Assembly (NCBI GenBank): GCA_947000775.1 | Contig: CAMQGK010000040.1 | Location: 495,001-559,000 of the forward strand | Origin: Pterois miles | Taxonomy: Eukaryota > Chordata > Actinopteri > Perciformes > Scorpaenidae | Direction of reading: 5' to 3' | DNA: 64,000 nt | Shown here: piece by piece, positions 11,606 to 21,203 of the stretch | Numbering within the stretch: position 1 is the first letter of the stretch | How the letters are laid out: each line of letters begins with the position of its first letter | Translations under genes and position numbers: made by a program | Notes under the pieces: model-generated | Told to the model about the DNA's origin: nothing | The model's database searches: none | What the model saw: only the letters and a program-made list of their open reading frames with translations

Positions 11606-13257
11606 CCCCCCTGATCCCAGTAGTATCTTACACCCTGCTACTATATGCTGTATGTCAGGGTGCGTCTTTGAACAGTCTGCACCTTGGGTCAGATCTACTC
11701 TGGTAGATTCTGGCCTCTGTGGCTCTTGTTCTAAGGGCCTCTTCTTGTGCTGCCATGATTAGTGCCTCTGTGCTGTCTGTCTGTCCAGCGTTTTCCAGCC
11801 ATTGGTAGGTTTTCTTGATATCAGCCACTTCTTTGATTTAACAGTGGTACATGCCGTGGAGGGGCTGGTCCCTCCATGTTGTCTGCTCCTCCTCCTCCTC
11901 TGCACTCTCGTTGGGTTTCTGCTGCCTCAGACATTCACTTAGCAGCTCATCCTTTGGGTTTTTTTTTCTTGATGTATTCTTGGACTCATCCAGGGCCGTG
12001 GCCTTGACGCTGACTAGTCCTCGGCCACCCGCTTTCTGCTTAGTGTCCAGTCTCAGGGTGCTGGACTTAGGGTGACACCCTCTGTGCAGGGTGAGGAGCT
12101 TTCTTTTGTTGATATCTGTGGCTTCTATCTCGTCTTTTGGTCAGCTTATGATCCCAGCGGGGTATCTAATGACTGGTAGTGCATATATGTTGATGGCTCG
12201 GACCTTGTTCTTACCATTCAGCTGACTTTTCAGGACTTGCCTTACTCTCTGGAGGTATTTGGCTGTGGTTGTAGAGCAGGTGGCTGACTGTTGCCCCACT
12301 ATGGAATCGGTATCTGTAGCCACCCTTTGTGATGATCTGACTGAGGGGGTTCAGGCCGATGCACAACAGCAGTGGTGATAAAGCATCTCCCTAGTATATG
12401 CCACACTTGATGTTGACTTGGGTTGTCTTCCACATTGCCATTGAGTTCTTGATGAAGGCCCTTAGGGTCCTGTAGATCTTATACAGTGCCAGACATTCCA
12501 GTATCCATGTGTGTGGCATTGAGTTGTAGGCTGTCTTGTAGTCAATCCAGGCAGTGCACAGGTTGGTCTGCCTGTTCTGACAGTCTCCGGTGAGTGCTCT
12601 ATTGACCAGTAGCTGGTGCTTGGCTCCTCTGGTGTTACTGCCAATTCCTTTCTGAGCCTCGCTCATGTATTGAACCATATGCTTACTCATCTTAGCTGCA
12701 ATGATGCCTGACAGGGCCTTCCATGTTGTACAGAGGCAGGTTATTGGTCAGTAGTTGGATGGGATGGGTCCCTTCTGAGGGTCCTTCATGATTAGACTGT
12801 CCTGCCCTGGTTTAACCACTCTGGGTGGGGTCCATCCCTCGGCAGCTGGTTCATCTGTGCTGCTAGGCGTTCATGGAGTGCTGTTAGCTTCTTCAGCCAG
12901 TATGCATGGATCATATTGGGGCCCGGTCCAGCTCTCCATCTTTGACAGTCTTTCTTGGATGTCTGCCATTGAGATGGTTACTGGTTCTTGTTCTGGGAGG
13001 TTGCTGGGGTACAGCTCTTAGGTCTGCTAGCCATTGGCCATCGGTTTTGTGTGATGCCTCCCTTTCCAATATGTCCTTACAGTACTTTTCCATCTCAGCT
13101 CTTGGTGGGTCTGACCAGTTGTTGTTTCCCTGCCACTGATAATACACCTTGGTTGGTTCAGTGGAGAAGATCTTGTTTATTCTCCTGGTTTCTTCCTCCT
13201 TGGTGTATCTCTTCAACTGGGTGGCCAGAGTCTTTGTTTGGCAGTTTCAAGTGCTTG
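11606..13257 (-). mobile_element. Non-LTR retrotransposon remnant, RT and C-terminal part
   Basis: The minus strand encodes a decayed reverse-transcriptase protein. 12911-13216 carries RINKIFSTEPTKVYYQWQG and EREASHKTDGQWLADLR. 12391-12690 carries the RT core GIGSNTRGAKHQLL and AWIDYKTAYNSMPHTWI (motif A, catalytic D). 12141-12323 carries YLQRVRQVLKSQLNGKNKVR and ALPVIRYPAGIIS. 11620-11900 carries the C-terminal LFKDAP knuckle region. Frames are interrupted by stops and shifts. The YxDD box would fall around 12300-12390 and is not intact. A SINE at 13258 splits off the 5-prime part. Family is probably an early-branching LINE with a single long ORF; the clade name is uncertain. Confidence 0.85.
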
Positions 13258-13627
13258 GGGGCGGCAGTAGCTCAGTCTGTAGGGAGTTGGCTTGGGAACC
13301 GGAGGGTCACCGGTTCAAGTCCCGACATGGACCAAGAACTGAGTGTGAACTGGTAGCTGGAGAGGTGCCAGTTTATCTCTTGGGCACTGCCGAGGTGCCC
13401 CTGAGCAAGGCACCAAACCCCCAACTGCTCGGGGCGCTTGTCAGGAGCAGCCCCATCACTCTGACATCTCTCCATTTGATGCATGTATATGGGTCCTGTT
13501 TGTGCATGTGTGTGTCTCGGGTCTGCATGTACCGTGTATAAGTAAAACAACAGAGTGTAAAAATTGAATTTCCCCATTGTGGGACAAATAAAGGACTATC
13601 TTCTTCTTCTTCTTCTTCTTCTTCACA
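13258..13627 (+). mobile_element. tRNA-derived SINE, near full length
   Basis: Begins with the tRNA-like head GCGGCAGTAGCTCAGTCTGT (A-box) and has the B-box GGTTCAAGTCC at 13312-13322. The body holds TGCCGAGGTGCCCCTGAGC. The LINE-type tail GAATTTCCCCATTGTGGGAC precedes an ATAAAGGACTATC plus (CTT)n terminus. It is inserted in the opposite orientation into the older LINE remnant, whose sequence resumes at about 13628. A second copy lies at 49256. Confidence 0.92.
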
Positions 13628-13960
13628 TGTGGAGAGGTTGTTGTATTTCCTGGGTGCCCCTTTATTCAGCATGTTCCCTTTCTGCAGCTCTGCTAGCTGG
13701 CTAACTTCTCTATGTGTTGCCCTCATCTTGGCCTCTAAATGTCTCTTCCATGGGGGGTACTGCTTGTTATGTCCTGAGCCCAGCTTGTACCTAAGCATCT
13801 TAAAGATCACTGTTGCTGTACTGTGTATTAGCTCATTGGTGTCAGTCATGGTACCCGTAGGGACTGTGTTTAGAGCAGCATTCACATCCACAAGCAGATC
13901 TCCTGAAGGTACTTGGCAACTCAGCTTCGGTATTTGCCGGGGGCTCCAGGTTACTAGTTA
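13628..13960 (-). mobile_element. 5-prime part of the same LINE remnant
   Basis: The minus frame 13640-13891 encodes PPWKRHLEAKMRATHREVSQ followed by LAELQKGNMLNKGAPRKYNN. This is the segment expected just upstream of the RINKIFSTEP portion, so it belongs to the element at 11606-13257 and was separated from it by the SINE insertion. No intact start is visible. Confidence 0.75.
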
Positions 13961-14029
13961 GGTCACGATCTTACATATATCCACATCAAAGATGAGAATA
14001 AATTAAGCAGCAGTGAACTGTTTCTGTGA

Positions 14030-14400
14030 CCATTTGAGACTACGACTATGTCTCTACAAGACTAGTTAGATGGTTTTTCTTGTGCTGTGTCGAGTGAAAA
14101 AAGTACATTTCAGAAGATCAGTGCAATGATCCCACGAAATTTCATCAATATTAAAGGAAGTTTTTTCCAACATGGCGTACGTTTGGGGGCGCTATGGAGC
14201 CCGCTGGCCACGCTCAGCCCAGTCACTGGAGAACTACGCAATTTTCACCAAGTCTGAAGCCAATTTTTGTGAGTTTTTGTGCATCCCAAGCTTTTTGCAA
14301 CAGAATAAAAATAATTTACAAAATTTACAAAAACAATAAAGTCCTCGCACGACCAGAGACACTAATAGGAGTTTTCCTGCTCGGGCCCTAAGCTGTTCTG
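14030..14400. repeat. Dispersed teleost repeat (GGGGGCGCTATGGAGCC type)
   Basis: GTTTGGGGGCGCTATGGAGC, GGAGAACTACGCAATTTTCA and TGCTCGGGCCCTAA appear in the order seen in a common fish interspersed repeat. The open frame 14194-14391 lies inside it and is not a gene. Class unknown. Confidence 0.55.
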
Positions 14401-14767
14401 GGATTAAATGTGTTTACCCATCAACAAATACACAATTTTATATGTACTGTACTGTACTTCTTTAAGGCCTTCAGAGACCTGTAAGGCCTTAAACTGGTTC
14501 CTACCTGATTTGTGCTACTATCAGTATTTGCAGCATGAACATATCACACATCAGTGGGGAGCACAATATAATTAAAATATTTTATTAGTTTGAATTCCAT
14601 ATATTAACAAATTACAAGATAAAAAACAGTGAAAAAGTCATGTTTTTGTGTTCAAGGCTTAACAGTTTAAACATGAAACAAAAGCTTGAACTTTAAGATG
14701 AATATCCTAAAATATTGACTTTTCAACATTTAACAAGTAACATGGTTCTGCTATGATACAGTTAACT
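14401..14767. other. Intergenic, nothing recognised
   Basis: AT-rich sequence between the dispersed repeat and the retroposon tail. No feature found. Confidence 0.5.
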
Positions 14768-14960
14768 AAGATAAGATAAGATAAGATATTCCTTTATTAG
14801 TCCCACAGTGGAGAAATTTACATGTTACAGCAGCAAAGTGGATAGTGCAGTAATGACAAGAAGCATAGATTTTAAAAGAGTATTAATACAAATAAATAAA
14901 ACAGTATATACATAATAGAAAAGTAAAGCTAAAACTGAAGGGAAAACTATAAATAATGAA
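14768..14960 (-). mobile_element. Retroposon 3-prime end with (CTTAT)n tail
   Basis: (GATAA)n followed by ATTCCTTTATTAGTCCCACA and GTGGAGAAATTTACATG is the reverse complement of the tail shared by fish LINEs and the SINEs at 13258 and 49256. Only the 3-prime end is recognisable. A very short relative lies at about 19697-19735. Confidence 0.65.
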
Positions 14961-15112
14961 CTTATGATTAGTAGCTCATGACTTTGTGAAGCTGGCTATG
15001 GTCTTTACTGTGTGTTAGTTATCAAAACAAATCATTTGACATATTTTTCACTGACTGGACAACACGTTGTTAGAAACACATTACTGTACATTATCTGTGT
15101 TAATACAACAGA

Positions 15113-16033
15113 TCACTGTAGTTTGCAGAACAACCTCCTCAGGTGTTGATAAATTTCTTTCATTTTTAGTCCATATATGATTGGATTGAAGAGAGGATGA
15201 TACAGAAACAGTTGTAAAGTCATTATTAAACGTGCAGTTTTGGGAAACTCAGATTCCAGTCTTAGTATACTAATATCATATATACACAGCAACGAAAAGC
15301 TGATTAAAACCAACAGGTGGGGTAAACAGGTCTGTGCAGCTTTTCTCCTGACTTCTCTTGTACTTCGATAGGATATTATGAGTATTCTTGTGTATGTAAA
15401 AAATATGAAGAGTATAGGAAAAAATACAATATTGAGCAAAATAATCACACCATACAGAGAGAGCCCTCTTGAACTCACACAGTGAAGTTTCTGAACTGAA
15501 TTATTACAAAAGATTCCTTTCAGAGTGAAGTTACAGAGATTTCTGCTAGCACTCCATGTGGCCGAGCCCGCGACCTGACACGCCGGCATAAGCCAAGCCA
15601 ACACCAAGAAAATACCGACTGTTGATTTTCTCATGATGTTTGGATACTGAAAAGGTTTACATATAGACACATACCTGTCATATGACATGGCTGACAACAG
15701 TAAGTACTCTGAACCACCTAAAGAATAAAATAAAAAATACTGGAAGTAACACATTGGCTGCGATATGATCTGTTTCTCAGATAAAAAGTCCATCAAAAGC
15801 TTTGGGTAGATGGCAGTGCTGAAAAGAACAGAGTTGATTAACAAAGCTGCAATGAAAATGTACATAGGCTCATGGAGGTTTTGGTGAATCACTATGAGGT
15901 ACACAATAGTAGAATTACAGCAGATTATTAGAATATATACTGCAAAAATAATCACAAAATAAATATATCTATATTTTTCCATTTCTATATACCCACTAAG
16001 AGTTATATATGTTCCATTTAATTCCTCATCCAT
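15113..16033 (-). CDS. Olfactory receptor OR2 (teleost, single exon)
   Basis: A 306-residue intact odorant receptor starting at the ATG at 16033, with no upstream in-frame alternative needed. Seen in order: glycosylation site NGT at residue 6; TM1 around residues 23-47; NLHEPMYIFIAALLINS in TM2; the conserved Cys before TM3; MSYDRYVSICKPFQYP (canonical DRY); cysteines in loop 2 (ASRNLCNFTLKGIFCNN); FFTYTRILIISYRS at TM5 and loop 3; RRKAAQTCLPHLLVL into TM6; PLFNPIIYGLKMKEI in TM7. TM2 and the adjoining YPKLL segment resemble OR1 closely (LLINSVLFSTAIYPKLL), so OR1 and OR2 form one subfamily and OR3-OR8 another. Ligand unknown. Confidence 0.97.
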   Translation of the reverse strand: MDEELNGTYITLSGYIEMEKYRYIYFVIIFAVYILIICCNSTIVYLIVIHQNLHEPMYIFIAALLINSVLFSTAIYPKLLMDFLSEKQIISQPMCYFQYFLFYSLGGSEYLLLSAMSYDRYVSICKPFQYPNIMRKSTVGIFLVLAWLMPACQVAGSATWSASRNLCNFTLKGIFCNNSVQKLHCVSSRGLSLYGVIILLNIVFFPILFIFFTYTRILIISYRSTREVRRKAAQTCLPHLLVLISFSLLCIYDISILRLESEFPKTARLIMTLQLFLYHPLFNPIIYGLKMKEIYQHLRRLFCKLQ

Positions 16034-16213
16034 TGAGAATGTAAAACATTAATCAGTTAAACAGACAGAAAACATCGCAGACATACATACAAAAGTACAG
16101 AAGCCTCACTTCGATTTACCTTTAGTCTGTATTTGAAAGTCTTATTCATCCACATTTACCTGACTTTAAAATGCAGTTGGATGTATTCATCTCTATAATT
16201 CACAGTTTGTGTT

Positions 16214-16300
16214 TTTATCAGATCGCTTTAACCTCAATGGATCTCATCAAACCCCTTCAAGGGACAATAACATGTGACCAACTTTGTCAAACTCTGGAGT
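16214..16300 (-). promoter_or_regulatory. Conserved OR upstream block, OR2 copy
   Basis: In the gene sense the order is ACTCCAGAGTTTGACAAAGT, then GTCCCTTGAAGGGG, then TTTGATGAGATCCATTGAGG. It ends about 180 bp before the OR2 start. The central TCCCTTGAAGGG is palindrome-like and loosely resembles an Olf/EBF half-site arrangement, but the spacing is not canonical. Confidence 0.5.
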
Positions 16301-16380
16301 CCGGAAACTAAAAGTCTTGTTTCACCTGCTATGCTGGGTCATGTACCCCTCTAATGTTTTCTGTGCCCAGTGGCGTAAAT

Positions 16381-17160
16381 ATTGACGATGAACAGGTGAG
16401 GTAGGTGAGAACTTGAAAACTATTTAACTGAGGAACATAAATTTTGGTATGATGGTTGACAGTGTGGTCTAGCTGTGCCTTTTATGGGTTAGCGGTCCAG
16501 GGTTCCCCAAATTTTTGAAGTTTTGGCCAAAAACTGCAATGTTTTTCAACTTCAGTTTGCTTTCCAGAGTACAACTCAAAAATGATTTAACTTAGGAGCT
16601 TCAAATTTAGTTTGATGGTTGACAGTGAGGTCTCATTGTACCTTTTGGGCGGAAGAGGTCCAGGGTGCCCAAAAATTTTGAAATTTTGGCCAAACTATTT
16701 TTTTTCTACATCAATTTTATTTCTGGAGCAGAACGTGAAAACTGTTTGACATAAGAGCTTCAATTTTGGTATGACGGTTGACAGTTAGTCTAGTTCTGCT
16801 TTCGTAACAATTCCAGGGTTCCCAAAAGTTTTTAAATTTTGGCCAAACTGTAATTTTTTTTTTTTTTTTTACTTCAATTTCATTTCTGGAGCTGAACTTT
16901 GAAACTATTTGACTTAAGAGCTTCAACTTTGGGATGGACAGTGTGATGTAGTTGTGCCTTTTGGGTGTGAGAAGTCCAGGGTGCCCAAAATTTTTTAAAT
17001 TTTGGCCAAACTAATTTTTTTCAACTTCAATTTCGTTTCTGGAGCAGATCTTGAAAACTATTTGACTTCAGAGCTTCAATTTTGGTGATGGTTGACAGTA
17101 TCGTCTAGTTGTGTCTTTTGGGGGTTACAAGTCCAGGGTGCCCAAAAGTTTGGAAATTCA
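16381..17160. repeat. About 155-bp satellite, block 1 (5 units)
   Basis: Tandem, diverged copies of a 150-160 bp unit. Its landmarks are CAACTTCAATTTYRTTTCTG, AACTATTTRACTTARGAGCT, GGTATGATGGTTGACAGTGT, TTGTGCCTTTTGGG and GTCCAGGGTGCCCAAAA. GTTTCTGGAGC-like landmarks recur at about 16555, 16720, 16880 and 17035. Related blocks lie at 23790, 35370 and 41345. Confidence 0.9.
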
Positions 17161-17399
17161 AGATACTGGAACAAACTTTAATCATTGGGCTCCTCCTTTT
17201 TCTTTTATCTCCATTTGCAATCAGCTATGGAAGCGAAACAAAACGGTCAGATAAGTCAAACTTGATTCTATGAATTTAACAACTCAATAACTTCAATAAC
17301 TCTCAACATGTTTCAGTTGGAACACATGAAATACAAAACAATACACTGACTTTCAGTTTTTTTCAGTTCATTCCTCTTCCACAGATCCATCAAATCCTT

Positions 17400-18336
17400 C
17401 ATCATCAGTGTCTGAGTTAAACAGTCGGGCGACTTCGGCATCGAGCAGCCCGAATCCGTCTGGTCATTATCCGAGTCAGTCTGGTCATTATCAAGTCAGT
17501 CTGGTCATTATCCGAGTCGGTCTGGTCGTTATCGAGTCGGTCTGGTTGCTGTTACTTAGCTGTTCAGTGATGATTCCTGCCTTCCTGATCCATTGGCAGA
17601 TAGTGGAGGAACTGGCCCGGCGTTGCCTCCCTGTCTTGGTGAATGTGTGTTGGCCTTCTGTCATCCAACGCTCCCACGCAGCTCTCAGTTTAACTCTGAA
17701 CGACCTGTCGACACCGATATCTAGCGGTTGGAGTTCTTTAGTTAATCCACCCGGAATGACGGCGAGCTCTGAAGTAGTTTTCTTCACTTTGGTTCTGACA
17801 GTGTCGGTGAGATGGGCAGCATGGAGTCTCAGATCAACAGGGACGGAGAGTTGTGGAAAAACCCGTTCAGTCTCTTGATTTCTCTCAGCCACTCACTCAG
17901 TGATCTTGTCCTTGCAGTAGGTGCAGAAAATGGCTAGCTTTTCTTCGTTATCCTTTGGCAGTTGCTGCGAGATGGTAGTTTTGGTGCGTATAGAGAGAGT
18001 ACGCCTTTTCATAAAACAAAAGCACCAAGAAGGACCTCCTCGAAAGTCGTTGATGTTCATGTCCAGCTCTACTGCTGCTGCCTTGAGTGGAATAGAAACT
18101 GTAGAGACGCTTCTACCTGCTGCTCTCTGCTGAATAACCCACTGTTCTTTGTTCCCTCAGAAACTCTGGTTGGTCTTCTTTACGTGGTGCAGCTCATCTT
18201 CTTCTTCCTCCACTTCGTACCATTGATTCATTAATATTAAATTCTCTCTCCGCTGCTCTATTCCCATGTTCTGCTGCTGACTGATAGCCTGAAGCTGGAA
18301 ATCTGCTTCGTCAGCATGTCTCTTCACAGCTGCCAT
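17400..18336 (-). pseudogene. Pogo-like transposase pseudogene
   Basis: Transposases of this group bind the terminal repeats through an N-terminal helix-turn-helix pair and cut with a DDD/DDE catalytic domain. The start MAAVKRHADEADFQLQAISQ at 18336 and the following DELHHVKKT match the N-terminal DNA-binding region. 17900-18100 carries GPSWCFCFMKRRTLSIRTKT (second DNA-binding part). 17491-17892 carries ELAVIPGGLTKELQPLDIGV and RAAWERWMTEGQHTFTKTGR from the C-terminal end of the catalytic domain. The segment that should carry the first catalytic aspartates is missing between CTYCKDKI-like sequence and LRLHAAHLTDTV. Frames also shift, so the gene is dead. The acidic C terminus lies near 17380-17440. 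Confidence 0.85.
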
Positions 18337-18392
18337 TTTGGCTCCTGATACACACATGATAATGTTACGGTGCCTATCTGTCGAAGCACAGT

Positions 18393-18849
18393 AACAGTAG
18401 TATTACTCCGCCAGGCACCTGACTACTGTCAGTAGTATTACTCTGCCAGGCGCCTGACTACTGTCAGTAGTATTAGTCCGCCAGGCGCCTGACTACTGTC
18501 AGTAGTATTACTCCGACAGGCGTCTGACTACTGTCAGTAGTATTACTCTGCCAGGCGCCTGACTACTGTCAGTAGTAGTACTCTGCCAGGCGCCTGACTA
18601 CTGTCAGTAGTATTAGTCCGCCAGGCGCCTGACTACTGTCAGTAGTATTACTCCGACAGGCGTATGACTACTGTCAGTAGTATTACTCCGACAGGCGTAT
18701 GACTACTGTCAGTAGTATTAGTCCGCCAGGTGCCTGACTACTGTCAGTAGTATTACTCCACCAGGCGCCTGACTACTGTCAGTAGTATTGCTCTGCCAGG
18801 CGCCTGACAACTGTCAGTAGTATTACTCCGCCAGGCGCCTGACTACTGT
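18393..18849. repeat. 35-bp minisatellite, 13 units, doubly palindromic
   Basis: Thirteen 35-bp units fit the interval exactly. Each contains CTACTGTCAGTAG, an inverted repeat around one central base, and, in most copies, CAGGCGCCTG, a perfect 10-bp palindrome. Copies differ at a few positions (TCTGCC, TCCGAC, GCGTAT). There are no unique spacers, so this is not a CRISPR array. It lies inside the pogo-like remnant. Confidence 0.95.
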
Positions 18850-19082
18850 TACCGTAATGCTCCTACAATCCACCAAGCGGTGCAGCTTCGAAGCTTACCA
18901 AACTCATAATAAACATTTTGACAGATTTTTGAGCACCCTGTACCACATAAAATTGGTTTGAAGAGGTCAGTAAGCACAACCACAATTCCTTTATAAGCCG
19001 CACTGTATTATAAGGCGCACTGTCGATTTTTGAGAAGATTAAAGGATTTTAAGTGCGCTTTATAGTCCGGAAAATACAGTAG

Positions 19083-19981
19083 ATCAGGTTCCAAAGGTCT
19101 GGTGGCCTGGCTTTATTCAGTTTTAAGTAAGGCTTCCTATAAGCCTCTTTTGGTGGACATTGTTTGGGAAAATGACATCAGCCAGTCTGGAATAATAGTT
19201 CAGTCTCTTCTTGACCCTATTCATCAGTTTATTCATTATAAATGTGTTCACTGTGTTTATTTTTGACCTGTTTCCCCTATATACATATAATATGAAATTG
19301 TTCTGCCTTACTAAAAACAGTGTAATTATTTATGGAAACAACAGCAGCTTGATTGAATTCTTGAAATCTGTGGTAGTGATGAAATATGCTGCACATCACC
19401 TTTGTTATTGTTATTATTATTTATTCTCCTTTAATGGGATTGTGCTTATTCCTGGACTTGTACTCTTGTTTCTTGCCCACATTGGCACCTGTAGTCAATA
19501 CATGTTTGTATATCCCTAGTTGTCATTTAAAACTTAGAAAACACAATCTTCCTTTTGTTTGTTCGAGCACACATGGTCTCAAGTCACAGCTAGAAGGGAA
19601 AAATAATGAAAAACTTAGTTTGAAGTAAACATATTTCGCAAATTACAATCTGTGAAGTGCAATAAAATGAGAGAAACATTTCTGGAACACAGGCAAGAGA
19701 TAAGATATTCCTTTATTAGACCCACGGTGGGGAAATGTGCACACGTTCAGTGTAGTCTTTAAAATTAGCCATCTTCATGAATGCAGTTTATATTGCTGAA
19801 TTTGAATATTTTACTTGATCAATATACCCAGAGCCAGTGATATGAATATGAATGTCATTACTTTTAAACAGAGTTCAGGTTTGTTGATTAAATTCATGAC
19901 AGTAAAGTAAACACAGAGAGAAGTCTCAGTGAAAGTTGTGATAATGATAGAAGTAGAAGTAACCAGTGTTAATACTGTACA
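19083..19981. other. 3-prime flank of OR3 (duplicated-unit sequence)
   Basis: 19083-19260 matches 24499-24665 (AGATCAGGTTCCAMAGGTCT, CATTCATCAGTTTATTCATT), and 19780-19981 matches the immediate 3-prime flanks of OR4 and OR5. This is therefore paralogous flank rather than gene. Open frames at 19211 and 19386 are not supported. Confidence 0.7.
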
Positions 19982-20902
19982 TCAAATCATTTTAACTTGA
20001 CAGAACAATTTCTTCAGGTGTTTGAAGATTTCTTTCATTTTTAGTCCGTATACAGCTGGATTGAAGAGAGGATAATATAAAAACGCTTGTAAAGTCATTA
20101 TGAAATGTGTGTCAGATCCCATATCCAGTTCAATTATCAGGACATCGTATAGACATACAGAGGAAAAGCCGAGTAAAACTACCAGGTGGGGTGTACAGGT
20201 CTGTGCAGCTTTTGTCCTGACATTTCTCGAACTTCGGTAGGATATTATAAGTATCATGGTATATGTAAAAAGTATGAAGAGTATGGGTAATATTATTAGA
20301 GTAAATATACTAAACATATTAAATATATACCGTGCTGCTGAAGTCACACAGTAGAGATTGTAATATGAATTGTTACAAAAAATAGCTTTTAGAGTGAAAT
20401 TACACAGTTTCAGATTAGCACTCAGTATTGTTGGGACTGCAACCTGAACAGCAGGAAAAAGCCAAGTCAGAAACAGGATAACACTCACTGTGGTTTTGGT
20501 CATAATAGTTGGATATTGTAGAGGTTGACATATAGACACAAACCTGTCATAGGCCATGGCTGCCAACAGTAAGAAATCTGAAGCACTAAAGGAGTAATAT
20601 ATAAAACATTGTAAGAGACAGGCAGAATATGATATGATCTGTTTTTCTGATAAAATATCAATTAACAACTTTGGGTAAACAGTAGTGATGGTAACAACAG
20701 AGTTCAGTAGCAACGCTGCAATGAAAATGTACATTGGCTCGTGGAGGTTCTTGTGTGTCCCAATAAGGTACACAATGGTTAAATTAAAGGTGATTGCTAG
20801 AATATAAACTATAAATAAATGAAGAAAAAGAAAATACCTGTTTATGCCCATGTCCGCATACCCATAAAGAGTTATATATGTTATATTTAATGCATCATCC
20901 AT
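19982..20902 (-). CDS. Olfactory receptor OR3
   Basis: Intact 306-residue receptor; the ATG at 20902 is chosen because the open frame upstream of it offers only TTG. Residue landmarks: NIT glycosylation site at 6-8; TM1 about 23-47; LHEPMYIFIAALLLNS at 54-69; Cys95 before TM3; MAYDRFVSICQPLQYP at 116-131, so DRF replaces DRY, as in OR4-OR8; loop-2 cysteines at 167, 176 and 185; KAAQTCTPHL at 231-240; PLFNPAVYG at 278-286. Residue 216 is Met (TYTMILI), where all the other ORs here have Arg, a private change at the cytoplasmic end of TM5. It lies in the first of four tandem minus-strand units and is distinguished from OR4 and OR5 mainly in TM5. Confidence 0.97.
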   Translation of the reverse strand: MDDALNITYITLYGYADMGINRYFLFLHLFIVYILAITFNLTIVYLIGTHKNLHEPMYIFIAALLLNSVVTITTVYPKLLIDILSEKQIISYSACLLQCFIYYSFSASDFLLLAAMAYDRFVSICQPLQYPTIMTKTTVSVILFLTWLFPAVQVAVPTILSANLKLCNFTLKAIFCNNSYYNLYCVTSAARYIFNMFSIFTLIILPILFILFTYTMILIISYRSSRNVRTKAAQTCTPHLVVLLGFSSVCLYDVLIIELDMGSDTHFIMTLQAFLYYPLFNPAVYGLKMKEIFKHLKKLFCQVKMI

Positions 20903-21118
20903 GAAGAACAACTAAACAACCAATGAATACAACGAGCAGATTGTACAATAGCATAAATGAATAAACTGAGTGAAGAAGTCTTACCATGAAGATTGCATTA
21001 ACACAGAGCATGTATTTGGTTGTCTCATTTATTCACAGATTCCTGACCTTAAACTGCACTTGATGTGTGTTCATCTTCAGAGATCAAAAAGTGAACTGTT
21101 CGAGTCAGACCAAATAAT

Positions 21119-21203
21119 TTATGACATTTCTTCACCCTCCATGGATCTCATTAACTCTTTGACCAAGAGTTCATTAGAACAACTTCATCGAACTCTGGAG
21201 GCC
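21119..21203 (-). promoter_or_regulatory. Conserved OR upstream block, OR3 copy
   Basis: In the gene sense: CCTCCAGAGTTCGATGAAGT, CTTGGTCAAAGAG (a short hairpin-capable CTCTTTGACCAAGAG), then TTAATGAGATCCATGGAGGG and TGAAGAAATGTCATAAA. It ends about 216 bp before the ATG. An antisense open frame of 78 codons (20970-21206) spans it, but that looks incidental. Confidence 0.5.

Larger units (their letters stand above)
17161..19082 (-). mobile_element. Pogo-like (Tc1/mariner superfamily) DNA transposon remnant
   Basis: Contains minus-strand transposase fragments. The right end reads AAGTGCGCTTTATAGTCCGG then AAAATACAGTA, which matches the terminal-repeat style of fish pogo-like elements, and it abuts a TA. 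The equivalent site in the next OR unit (about 24498) has the same flank TAGATCAGGTTCCA without the element, which fits a TA-target insertion. The left terminal repeat is not recognisable. A 35-bp minisatellite has expanded between the transposase and the right end. Confidence 0.8.

Noticed and set aside
13270..13330. tRNA gene suggested by A-box and B-box (also 49260 and 3630-3690)
   Set aside because: These are SINE heads joined to SINE bodies. The cloverleaf is not maintained and no anticodon arm is supported.
17408..17878. 156-codon plus-strand frame
   Set aside because: Antisense shadow of the pogo-like transposase remnant, which explains the minus strand fully.
18393..18849. CRISPR-like array of 35-bp repeats
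   Set aside because: Units are directly adjacent with no spacers, in a vertebrate genome, inside a transposon remnant.
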